From assembly GCF_000473065.1 (NCBI RefSeq), contig NZ_AXAZ01000011.1, positions 62,001-126,000 of the forward strand: DNA of 64,000 nucleotides, in the 5' to 3' direction. The stretch is from Bradyrhizobium sp. WSM1743 (GTDB lineage: Bacteria; Pseudomonadota; Alphaproteobacteria; Rhizobiales; Xanthobacteraceae). The translations under genes and the position numbers were made by a program. Below the pieces are notes generated by a model that saw nothing but the letters and a program-made list of their open reading frames with translations, had not been told where the DNA came from and did not search any database. How positions within the stretch are numbered: the first letter of the stretch is position 1; each line of letters starts with the position of its first letter. Below, one piece after another: positions 57,062 through 64,000 of this stretch.

Positions 57062-58861
57062 TCACTCCGCTGCTGCGATATGGCCGAGCTCCACCACCTG
57101 GCGCTCGAACAGGCCGCGATAGATGCCGTCTGGCTTGCGCGCGAGCAGAGCATGCGTGCCTTGCTCGACGATCTCGCCGCGGTCGAACACCAGGATGCGA
57201 TCGAGGCTCTTCACCGTCGACAGCCGATGTGCGATCACGATCGACGTGCGGCCCTTCATCAGCCGCTCCATCGCCTCCTGGATCAGCGCCTCCGATTCCG
57301 AATCGAGGCTCGAGGTCGCCTCGTCCAGGATCAGCACCGGCGCATCAGCCAGGAACGCACGCCCCAGCGCCACGCGCTGCCGCTCGCCGCCCGAGAGCTT
57401 GACCCCGCGCTCGCCGACCAGCGTGCCGTAGCCCTTCGGCAGGCGCAGGATGAAATCGTGCGCATTGGCGAGCCGCGCCGCCTGCTCGATCGCATCAAGG
57501 CTGGCGCCGGGCCGGCCATAGGCGATGTTCTCGGCAAGCGAGCGGTGAAACAGGATCGGCTCCTGCTGCACGATCGCGATCTGGCTGCGCAGCGATTGCT
57601 GCGTGGCGAGCGCGATGTCCTGCCCGTCGATCAGCACGCGGCCGCCGGTGACGTCGTAGAGCCGCTGCACCAGCTTGACGAAGGTGGTCTTGCCGGAGCC
57701 GGAGCGGCCGACGAGGCCGACCCGCTCGCCGGCACGGATCTTGACCGACAAGCCGTCATACAGCGGCGCGCGATGGCCGCCATAATGGAAGGTGACGTCG
57801 TCGAACACGATCTCGCCGCCTTCGATCGCGATCGGCCGCGCATTGGCCGCATCGGCAATGCCGATCGGCTCGTCATGGATCGCCACCAGCTCCTCCATAT
57901 CGTTGACCGAGCGCTGGAGGTTGTTGATGTGCATGCCGACGTCACGCAGATAGGCATGGATGACGTAGTAGCTCGTCAGCACATAGGTGACGTCGCCGGG
58001 CGAGGCGTGCCCGTACATCCACAGCAGCACCGAGCCGCCGATCACGGAGCCCCGCAGGCACAGCAGCAGCGACAGCTGCGCCATGGCGGTGTAGTTGTAG
58101 CGAAACCAGGTCCGCCGCACGCGCACCCGCCAACGGCTGATGACGCGGGCAAGCCGCGCGTCTTCGCGCAGCTCCGCGCCGAAGGATTTCACCACCGCAT
58201 TGCAGGTCAGCGCGTCCGCCAGCGTGCCGCCGACCTTGGTATCCCAGGCATTGGAGACGCGCGCGGCCGGCGCGATGTAGCGGGTCGAGAACAGCACCGT
58301 CATCGTGACATAGGCCAGCGCGCCGAGCGCGATCACTACGCCGAGCGAGGCCCAGTGCACGCCGAGCAGGATCATCGAGCCGATCAGAACGACAAACGAG
58401 GGCAAAAGCGCCAAAAGCAGCGTGTCGTTGAGCAGGTCGAGCGCCCACATGCCGCGGGTGATCTTGCGCACCGTGGAGCCGGCAAAAGAGTTCGCATGCC
58501 AATCGGTCGAGAAACGCTGCACGCGCGTGAACGCGTCCTGCGCGACGTCCGACATGATCTTCAGTGTGAACGGCACGATCGCCTGCAGCCCTGCGAGCCG
58601 CAGCACCATCGAGGCCGCGCCCAGCGCCACGATGGCGCCGAACGCGACCAGCGCCGCGTGGCGCGCATCGGGATCTGACGGCCCGCGGGTCAGCGCATCG
58701 ATCAGATGTCCGGAGAAGACCGGCATGAACAGGTCGGCGACCGTTGCGCCCAACAGGCCGCCGGCCACCATGAGCCCGCGTCCCGGCTGCTTCAGCCAGT
58801 GCTTGAACACGAAGGGCAGAACCACGCGAATCGCGGCGGGCTTTTTTGACAAAGCGGTCAT
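57062..58861 (-). CDS. ABC exporter, fused membrane and ATPase domains (MsbA/multidrug type)
   Basis: A 599-residue half-transporter from ATG 58861 (MTALSKKPAAIRVVLPFVFK); longer frames are unlikely. The N-terminal ~330 residues hold six membrane spans; the ATPase follows with Walker A LVGRSGSGKTTFVK, signature LSGGERQRVALGRAFL, Walker B PVLILDEATSSLDSE and H-loop IVIAHRLSTVK. It works as a homodimer. Substrate unknown. The MATE gene follows after 56 bp. Confidence 0.93.
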   Translation of the reverse strand: MTALSKKPAAIRVVLPFVFKHWLKQPGRGLMVAGGLLGATVADLFMPVFSGHLIDALTRGPSDPDARHAALVAFGAIVALGAASMVLRLAGLQAIVPFTLKIMSDVAQDAFTRVQRFSTDWHANSFAGSTVRKITRGMWALDLLNDTLLLALLPSFVVLIGSMILLGVHWASLGVVIALGALAYVTMTVLFSTRYIAPAARVSNAWDTKVGGTLADALTCNAVVKSFGAELREDARLARVISRWRVRVRRTWFRYNYTAMAQLSLLLCLRGSVIGGSVLLWMYGHASPGDVTYVLTSYYVIHAYLRDVGMHINNLQRSVNDMEELVAIHDEPIGIADAANARPIAIEGGEIVFDDVTFHYGGHRAPLYDGLSVKIRAGERVGLVGRSGSGKTTFVKLVQRLYDVTGGRVLIDGQDIALATQQSLRSQIAIVQQEPILFHRSLAENIAYGRPGASLDAIEQAARLANAHDFILRLPKGYGTLVGERGVKLSGGERQRVALGRAFLADAPVLILDEATSSLDSESEALIQEAMERLMKGRTSIVIAHRLSTVKSLDRILVFDRGEIVEQGTHALLARKPDGIYRGLFERQVVELGHIAAAE

Positions 58862-59360
58862 GGCATCATCCGGCCGCTTCGCGCGGGCCGGCTCCATCGA
58901 TCGACGCAAGCCGGCCGCGAGGGGCCGAATCGGCGTCACGTAAAACTGAATTTGACTTGGGAAGCGAAGCGATCGGGACGCCTGGCCAAAACCTAGGCCC
59001 AATCGAAGCTGGCGGAAGAGGCCTCTAACAGGCCGAGTACGTGCCGAGCCAGAGCATCATCGAGCGCGGGCGTACGATCTGCGAATGCGACGAAATCATG
59101 CAAATCCCTCCCGGTTCGATTGAATGAGGTGCGCTTTATAGATGTGTCGCCAGCCAATTGCAACGGGGCTCGCGCGAGATCACGCACGAGTGTTGCAATT
59201 TGGTGCGCGATGCCGCCACCCACTCCGCCGTCATTCCCCGCGAAAGCGGGGAATCCAGTACGCCGCGGCAGGTGTGGTGAGAGCGAGCTCTCCAATATCA
59301 GCCTCTGGGATACTGGATCGCCCGGTCAAGCCGGGCGATGACACCGAATGTGTGGCTGGC
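58862..59360. other. Intergenic spacer holding one family-B repeat
   Basis: 499 bp between the ABC exporter and the convergent-side end of the DHA2 pump (both on -). It contains the repeat at 59230-59342 and presumably the ABC exporter promoter. No convincing gene was found. Confidence 0.5.
59230..59342. repeat. Palindromic intergenic repeat, family B chimera
   Basis: The left arm GTCATTCCCCGCGAAAGCGG is of the 20633 kind, while the right arm CCCGGTCAAGCCGGGCGATG is of the 22192 kind. ATCCAGTA pairs with TACTGGAT in the centre. It shows that arms can be exchanged. Confidence 0.87.
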
Positions 59361-60947
59361 CTAATGCGCGTCGCCGCCAGCGCCGAACGGCGAAGCCGGC
59401 TTGTTCAGCAGCGCGACCAGCAGGCTGAGGCCGAGATAGAACAGCGTCAGCATGAGGAAGGCGTCGCCAAAACTCATCACCACGGCCTGGCGATGCACGA
59501 GCTGGGAGAGCTGCTTCATCGCCATCAGCGTGGAATCGCCGAGACCCTGGAACTTCTGCATGAACATGTTCAGGGTTTCGGTCGCGGTCGCATTGCCCCA
59601 GGTCACGCGCTCCTGCAGGCGGGTGATGTGCAGGTCGGTGCGGTCGTTGAGCACGGTGTTGATGACGGCAAGGCCGACCGCGCCGCCGAGATTGCGCATC
59701 AGGTTGAACAGGCCGCTCGCGTTCTTCACCCGGTCTGGCGCCAGCGTGCCGAGCGCGATGTTGTTGGTCGGCACCATCGCGAACATCATGCCGATCCCGC
59801 GCAGGATCTGCGGCACCAGCAGCTCGTAGAAATCATAGTCGCGGGTGATCCAGGTCATCTGGTAGGAGCCGATCGCGAACACGATGAGACCGAACGCGAT
59901 CATGTAGCGCATGTCGAGCTTGGCCATGAGCCGGCCGACCAGCGGCGCGACCAGGAACATGGTGATGCCGGAGACGAACATGGTCTCTCCGATCATCAGC
60001 GCGCTATAGCCGCGCACTTCGGCGAGATAGCGCGGATAGATGTAGGTCAGGCCATAGAGGCCGATGCCAATGCAGAATTGCAGGGTGCATCCGACGGCGA
60101 AATTGCGATCGGAGAAGGTGCGCAAATTGACGATCGGCTCGGCCGCCGTGAACACGCGCCAGAAGAAGGCGATCGCCGAGATCGCGCAGATCCAGGCGCA
60201 GATCGCCACCGAGGTGTCCTGCATCCATTCATATTGCGGACCTTCCTCCAGCACATATTCCAGCGTGCCGAGGAAGCCGGCCATGAACAACAGGCCCCAC
60301 CAGTCGAAGCGGTCGAGCAGCTCGAAATGCGGCTCGTCGAAATCGACCAGCGCCAGCACGCCCAGGGTGATGCCGATGCCGGGCACGACGTTGATGAAGA
60401 ACAGCCAGTTCCACGACATCAGGTCGGTGATGTAGCCGCCGACCGTCGGCCCGATGGTCGGAGCCAGCGTCGCGACGAGACCGATGATGGGGCCGACGAT
60501 GTGGAATTTCGTGCGCGGGAACACGGTGTAAGCCGAGGCGAACACCGTCGGGATCATGCCGGCGCCGAGAAAGCCCTGCAGCGCGCGCCAGAGGATCATC
60601 TCCTCGATCGTCGTGGCGAAGCCGCAGAGCAGGCTCGAGAAGGTGAAGCCGGCCGCGGAGATCGCGAACAACAGACGCGTGCCGAAGGCGCGCGACAGGA
60701 ATCCAGAGAGCGGGATCGCGATCACCTCGGCAATCAGATAGGCGGTCTGGACCCAGGAGACCTCGCTGGAGCTCGCCGACAGCCCGGCCTGGATTTCGCT
60801 TAAAGAGGCCGAGACGATCTGGATGTCCAGGATCGACATGAACATCCCGAACACCATGATGATGAAGGCAAACAGCCGCTTCGGCGCGATGCGCTCCGAA
60901 GCGGGATTCGCCATCATGGCAGGCGAAGCGGTGGTGGCGTTGGCCAT
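59361..60947 (-). CDS. DHA2-family MFS multidrug exporter (EmrB-like)
   Basis: A 528-residue protein with 14 predicted spans. The N-terminal motif MFMSILDIQIVSASLSEIQA and SSEVSWVQTAYLIAEVIAIP, then FLSRAFGTRLLFAISAAGF, is typical of EmrB. LVATLAPTIGPTVGGYITDL corresponds to antiporter motif C. It is encoded downstream of an HlyD/EmrA-type adaptor, so the pair with an outer-membrane channel encoded elsewhere forms a tripartite pump. It is probably repressed by the divergent TetR protein at 62658. Confidence 0.94.
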   Translation of the reverse strand: MANATTASPAMMANPASERIAPKRLFAFIIMVFGMFMSILDIQIVSASLSEIQAGLSASSSEVSWVQTAYLIAEVIAIPLSGFLSRAFGTRLLFAISAAGFTFSSLLCGFATTIEEMILWRALQGFLGAGMIPTVFASAYTVFPRTKFHIVGPIIGLVATLAPTIGPTVGGYITDLMSWNWLFFINVVPGIGITLGVLALVDFDEPHFELLDRFDWWGLLFMAGFLGTLEYVLEEGPQYEWMQDTSVAICAWICAISAIAFFWRVFTAAEPIVNLRTFSDRNFAVGCTLQFCIGIGLYGLTYIYPRYLAEVRGYSALMIGETMFVSGITMFLVAPLVGRLMAKLDMRYMIAFGLIVFAIGSYQMTWITRDYDFYELLVPQILRGIGMMFAMVPTNNIALGTLAPDRVKNASGLFNLMRNLGGAVGLAVINTVLNDRTDLHITRLQERVTWGNATATETLNMFMQKFQGLGDSTLMAMKQLSQLVHRQAVVMSFGDAFLMLTLFYLGLSLLVALLNKPASPFGAGGDAH

Positions 60948-60980
60948 GGTGTCAGCTCGGATTGGAGCGGGCTCTTCTTA

Positions 60981-61106
60981 CCTCTCCCGCTTGCGGGAGA
61001 GGTCGACGCGCTCGAAGAGCGCGGCGGGTGAGGGCTTTCTCCTCTTGGAGAGTCTCCCTAGAGGAAACACCCTCTCCCCAGCCCTCTCCCGCAAGCGGGA
61101 GAGGGA
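60981..61106. repeat. Hairpin repeat with CTCTCCCGC arms (family E, copy 2)
   Basis: CCTCTCCCGCTTGCGGGAGA at the left and CTCTCCCGCAAGCGGGAGAG at the right, with an inner GGTGAGGGCTTTCTCCTCTT also seen, inverted, in the 54101 copy. It sits between the EmrA-like and EmrB-like genes of the pump operon. Confidence 0.82.
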
Positions 61107-61151
61107 GCGCACCTGCGTTGGAAGCTGCGGTGCGGCTCATATCACCACACC

Positions 61152-62462
61152 CTACTGCGGATGAATCGCGGTGGGATCGTCGAGATCGACCTCGCTGTCG
61201 GCGTCGGTGGCGCCCTTGTTGGTGTCGACGGTCGCGTAGACCGACATGCCGGCGCGGAGCAGGTTCTGCCTGGCCACCGATTTGGGCACGCGGATGCGGA
61301 CCGGCACGCGCTGCACGATCTTGGTGAAATTGCCTGTGGCGTTGTCCGGCGGCAGCAGCGTGAACACCGAGCCCGCGCCCGCCGCGATGCTGTCGACCAC
61401 GCCGGAGAACTTGCGCATGCCGTAGGCATCGACCTTGATCGTCACCGGCTGGCCGGGGCGGATGCGCTTGAGCTGCGTCTCCTTGAAGTTGGCGTCGATA
61501 TAGACGTCGTCCAGCGGCACGATATTGCCGAGGCGCTGGCCGACCGCGACGAAGTCGCCGGTGTTGACCAGCCGATTGGAGAACGTGCCGTTCACCGGCG
61601 CGCGCACCGCGGTGAAGCCGAGGTCGCGCTCGGCCTTGGCGAGCGTGGTCTTGAGCTCGGCGAGCTGAGCCTGCGCTTCGGCCTGCTGCGCCCTGGCGAC
61701 ATCGACATTGCTCACTGCAACGTCGTAGGCGGCTTGCGCGGCCTTGACCGCGGCGGCGCCTTGATCGCGTCCGGCTTCCGAGCTCTCGAAGGTGGCGCGC
61801 GAGGCAAAGCCCTTGCTGCTCAGCGCCTGCTGGCGCTCATAATCGAGGTCGGCGCGCTTGAGGCCGGCTTCCGCGGAGACGAGCTGCGCCTTGGCCTGCG
61901 CGACCTGGCTGTCGAGGGCTGCGACCTGGCGGCCGATGCGATCGATGGTGGCCTGCTGGGTCGCGATCTTGGTCGCGGCGGCTTCGACCGCGATTCTGTA
62001 GTCGCCGTCGTCGATGCGGAAGACGATGTCGCCGGCACGCACCGGCGTGTTGTCGCCGGCAAGGATCGAGGAGATGTGGCCGGCAACGCGCGCGCCGAGC
62101 ATGGTGTTGTTGGCGCGGACATAGGCATCGTCCGTGGAGATGTAGAAGCGGCCGACCAAGGTGTAATAGCCGGCATAACCCGCAACAGCGAGTGCGAGGA
62201 GGAGGCCGACGCCCATCAGGACGACTTTGCGCTTGCCGGACTTCGGAGAGCCGGCGGCGGGCGCGTCCGGCGCGGGTGCCGGCTTGTCGATCACGGGCTT
62301 CTCTGGCGCCTCGCGGGTCGGACGCTTCGTTTCCTCGGCGACATGAGCGCGCAACTGCTCGGCAGGGGGTGCCGATGTCTCGGAGGCAGCATCACCGCCC
62401 GCCTTGTCCTCCACCGCTTCCTGGCGAAGGACGCGAGCCGTCTGGTCTCTCGTTACGGCCAT
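61152..62462 (-). CDS. HlyD/EmrA-family membrane-fusion adaptor
   Basis: A 436-residue periplasmic adaptor from ATG 62462, preceded by GGGGAGG. A long Pro/Ala-rich cytoplasmic tail (~100 residues) comes first, then one membrane anchor (VVLMGVGLLLALAVAGYAGY), the lipoyl half-motif DDAYVRANNTMLGARVAGHI, a coiled-coil hairpin (TKIATQQATIDRIGRQVAAL onwards) and the beta-barrel domain (TAVRAPVNGTFSNRLVNTGD). It links the EmrB-like pump to an outer-membrane channel. It is the first gene of the operon controlled by the palindrome at 62536. Confidence 0.94.
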   Translation of the reverse strand: MAVTRDQTARVLRQEAVEDKAGGDAASETSAPPAEQLRAHVAEETKRPTREAPEKPVIDKPAPAPDAPAAGSPKSGKRKVVLMGVGLLLALAVAGYAGYYTLVGRFYISTDDAYVRANNTMLGARVAGHISSILAGDNTPVRAGDIVFRIDDGDYRIAVEAAATKIATQQATIDRIGRQVAALDSQVAQAKAQLVSAEAGLKRADLDYERQQALSSKGFASRATFESSEAGRDQGAAAVKAAQAAYDVAVSNVDVARAQQAEAQAQLAELKTTLAKAERDLGFTAVRAPVNGTFSNRLVNTGDFVAVGQRLGNIVPLDDVYIDANFKETQLKRIRPGQPVTIKVDAYGMRKFSGVVDSIAAGAGSVFTLLPPDNATGNFTKIVQRVPVRIRVPKSVARQNLLRAGMSVYATVDTNKGATDADSEVDLDDPTAIHPQ

Positions 62463-62535
62463 AAAGGCCTCCCCAATAAGCGCGATCGAGGGCGGCCGCT
62501 GCGCAGCCGGCTTCCTCTCGCTGATCCCAGATATC

Positions 62536-62558
62536 ATTGACCGAACGGTTCGGTCAAT
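62536..62558. promoter_or_regulatory. Perfect 23-bp palindrome, TetR operator candidate
   Basis: ATTGACCGAAC, a central G at 62547, then GTTCGGTCAAT. It lies 74 bp before the adaptor start and 100 bp before the TetR start, in the divergent spacer. Length and symmetry fit a TetR-dimer site controlling both directions. Confidence 0.8.
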
Positions 62559-62657
62559 ATACAATAATGCTCCGGGCCAAGACTGTACTGCCTCGAATCC
62601 TTTATCCGGGTTTCACGGCCCTGATCCGGTCAAAAAACCTTCCGAGACACTAAACCA

Positions 62658-63293
62658 ATGGTTGTAGCTGCCAGCGAACATCTGCACGTCATCCAGGAGG
62701 AGGACAGCTCCAAGCGCCGCCAGATCCTCGACGGCGCCCGCAAGGTGTTCATGGACCTTGGTTTCGACGGCGCCAGCATGGGCGAGATCGCGCGCGCCGC
62801 GCAGGTCTCCAAGGGCACGCTCTACGTCTACTTCGCCGACAAGAGCGCGCTGTTCGAAGCCATCCTCGAACAGGAAGCGCTCCAGCACGGCCAGGTCGTG
62901 TTCAATTTCGATCCCGACCGCGATGCCGAAACCACGCTGACGGAATTCGGCCTCGCCTACCTTCACTTGATCTGCCGCCCCGGGGGCGGATCGGCGATCC
63001 GCACCGTGATGGCGATCGCCGAGCGCATGCCGGATGTCGGCCGCCGTTACTATGCGCGCGTGCTGGACAAGAGCATCAATCGCCTCTCCGACTATCTCAA
63101 GGCCCGTGTCGCCTCGGGCGATCTCGCGATCGACGATTGCGATCTTGCCGCCTCGCAATTCATGGAGCTGTGCAAAGCCTCGCTGTTCCTGCCCTTCGTG
63201 TTCCAGGCCGCACCCGCGCCGTCGGAACAGCGCATGACCACGGTGGTCGACAGCGCAACACGGATGTTCCTGGCGGCGTATAAGGCGAAGTAG
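62658..63293 (+). CDS. TetR/AcrR-family transcriptional regulator
   Basis: A 211-residue regulator. The N-terminal helix-turn-helix is clear: RRQILDGARKVFMDLGFDGA, then SMGEIARAAQVSKGTLYVYF and DKSALFEAILEQE. The C-terminal ligand-binding domain matches the AcrR-type C domain (GGGSAIRTVMAIAERMPDVG). It is divergent from the EmrAB-like pump genes and probably represses them through the palindrome at 62536-62558. The inducer is unknown. The ribosome-binding site is weak. Confidence 0.94.
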   Translation: MVVAASEHLHVIQEEDSSKRRQILDGARKVFMDLGFDGASMGEIARAAQVSKGTLYVYFADKSALFEAILEQEALQHGQVVFNFDPDRDAETTLTEFGLAYLHLICRPGGGSAIRTVMAIAERMPDVGRRYYARVLDKSINRLSDYLKARVASGDLAIDDCDLAASQFMELCKASLFLPFVFQAAPAPSEQRMTTVVDSATRMFLAAYKAK

Positions 63294-63336
63294 CTGCGCG
63301 TTGCGCCTACGGGGCGGGCAGCACTATATTGCGGCC

Positions 63337-63666
63337 ATGTCTCGTGATCTTCGCCCGCCGGTCGATATCCTCCACTACGAGATCGTCCAGGAGCAGGCCT
63401 CGGCGCTTGGACGGATGGGCCGCGCGCTCGAACAGAGCCTCACGCGTTTGCGCGAATTCGACGCTGCCCACGCAGCCACGGGGACGCCGGACTCGATGCA
63501 ACCGGCGAGGCGCAAGCTGGTAATGGAAGCCGGCCACGCGCTTTGGATGTTCGTGGTCCAACGTGAGGCGACCGGCCTGCGCGACAGCCGCCACATCATG
63601 CGCACCTACAACGTCCCGGGTGAGGTGCAGCGCTGCATGGGGCTGGGACCGTCGAAGCCGGCGTAG
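63337..63666 (+). CDS. Conserved small protein, possibly DUF6665
   Basis: A 109-residue protein from ATG 63337 (MSRDLRPPVDILHYEIVQEQ). It is soluble and probably mostly helical (ASALGRMGRALEQSLTRLRE; RKLVMEAGHALWMFVVQREA), ending MRTYNVPGEVQRCMGLGPSK. I think it belongs to the uncharacterised DUF6665 group found in Bradyrhizobium, from memory. It follows the TetR gene by 43 bp but has no evident functional link to the pump. Confidence 0.8.
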   Translation: MSRDLRPPVDILHYEIVQEQASALGRMGRALEQSLTRLREFDAAHAATGTPDSMQPARRKLVMEAGHALWMFVVQREATGLRDSRHIMRTYNVPGEVQRCMGLGPSKPA

Positions 63667-63671
63667 ATCGT

Positions 63672-63740
63672 AACCCGCATGTAGCGAAGCGGAATGCGGG
63701 GACACTTTCCCGGATTGCGCTTCGCTCCATCGAGGCTACA
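63672..63740. repeat. Intergenic hairpin repeat, CCCGCAT...AGCGAAGCG type
   Basis: AACCCGCATGTAGCGAAGCG at the left and GATTGCGCTTCGCTCCATCG with GAGGCTACA at the right pair imperfectly around a GGGGACACTTTCCCGG centre. It lies between two convergent genes and may terminate both. Confidence 0.65.
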
Positions 63741-63753
63741 GGCAAAAGCGCGC

Positions 63754-64000
63754 CTAATCGTCGGCGTATTCGTCTTCCTCGCGCTTGCGCCCCGCGCTCT
63801 TGCGCGCGCCGAGCGAGCCGGTCACGGAGGGTTCGCGCGCATTCGCATACGGGCTGCGCGATTGCGCGCGTGCCGCCACCTCTTCGCCGGAGACAGCCGC
63901 GGGCTGGCAGATCAGGCGGCGGCTGGCGCGGCGCATCAGATCGACGTGGATGTGATCGTAGTGATAGACGTTCGAGCCTGGCGCGAGAACAGTCGTGAAA
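63754..64000 (-). CDS. Extensin-family protein (C-terminal part; start beyond window)
   Basis: The last 82 codons, ending at TAG 63754-63756, are in frame with the window edge. The sequence starts FTTVLAPGSNVYHYDHIHVD followed by LMRRASRRLICQPA. The HYDHIHVDL segment is the conserved metal-binding end of the extensin-like C-terminal domain, related to D-Ala-D-Ala carboxypeptidase folds. A basic low-complexity tail follows (GSLGARKSAGRKREEDEYAD). Such proteins are usually exported, but that end of the gene is outside the window. Confidence 0.85.
   Translation of the reverse strand, partial: FTTVLAPGSNVYHYDHIHVDLMRRASRRLICQPAAVSGEEVAARAQSRSPYANAREPSVTGSLGARKSAGRKREEDEYADD

Overview
The window is a GC-rich alphaproteobacterial chromosome segment that looks like Bradyrhizobium or a close relative in the Nitrobacteraceae. 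The evidence is the gene order of the division/cell-wall (dcw) cluster continuing into lpxC-bamD-recN-ligA, the long FtsZ (595 aa), a class A RNase P RNA, and many 80-120 bp palindromic intergenic repeats of the kind found in Bradyrhizobium chromosomes. I saw no tRNA, rRNA, CRISPR array, prophage, transposase or plasmid-type gene. Assignments rest on reading motifs and overall family resemblance; no database search was possible.

Layout. 1-2917: a truncated LysR regulator divergent from an MFS anion transporter and a tartrate/D-malate-type dehydrogenase. 3023-7963: two related secreted serine-hydrolase-like genes (one with a LysM domain) bracket a MarR regulator, an orphan amino-acid-type ABC binding protein with a frameshifted signal peptide, and a CYP199-like P450. 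8237-9918: a two-gene ABC-2 exporter. 10055-12517: a small glycine-rich secreted protein, an L,D-transpeptidase, and a glycerophosphodiester phosphodiesterase pseudogene. 12668-22161: a membrane-fused spermidine-synthase-like protein, a PYROXD2-like FAD oxidoreductase, a Flp pilin, prmA, a 59-aa protein, an Xaa-Pro aminopeptidase and a Bcr/CflA-type efflux pump.

22322-48812, all on the minus strand, is the core block. In transcription order it reads rsmH-ftsL-ftsI-murE-murF-mraY-murD-ftsW-murG-murC-murB-ddlB-ftsQ-ftsA-ftsZ-lpxC-bamD-recN-ligA. It supplies UDP-MurNAc-pentapeptide, lipid I and lipid II, septal transpeptidation and Z-ring assembly, then the first committed step of lipid A synthesis, outer-membrane protein assembly and DNA repair/ligation. 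Five gene junctions in it (mraY/murD, murD/ftsW, ftsW/murG, murG/murC, murB/ddlB) carry palindromic repeats. A decayed GIY-YIG gene lies between recN and ligA.

49253-64000: an N-acetylmuramoyl-L-alanine amidase, an ECF42-type sigma factor with its YciI/DGPF partner, rnpB, a DUF983 protein divergent from a deleted MocR-type regulator, a small secreted protein, TauE/SafE and MATE transporters, an ABC exporter, and an EmrAB-like pump (DHA2 MFS plus HlyD adaptor) divergent from a TetR regulator across a perfect 23-bp palindrome. A small conserved protein and the C-terminus of an extensin-family protein close the window.

No clearly new multi-gene system was found. The most interesting points are the modular repeat superfamily with shared GTCAT/ATGAC ends, four broken or frameshifted genes (binding protein, GDPD, GIY-YIG, MocR), and several well-formed regulator operators.
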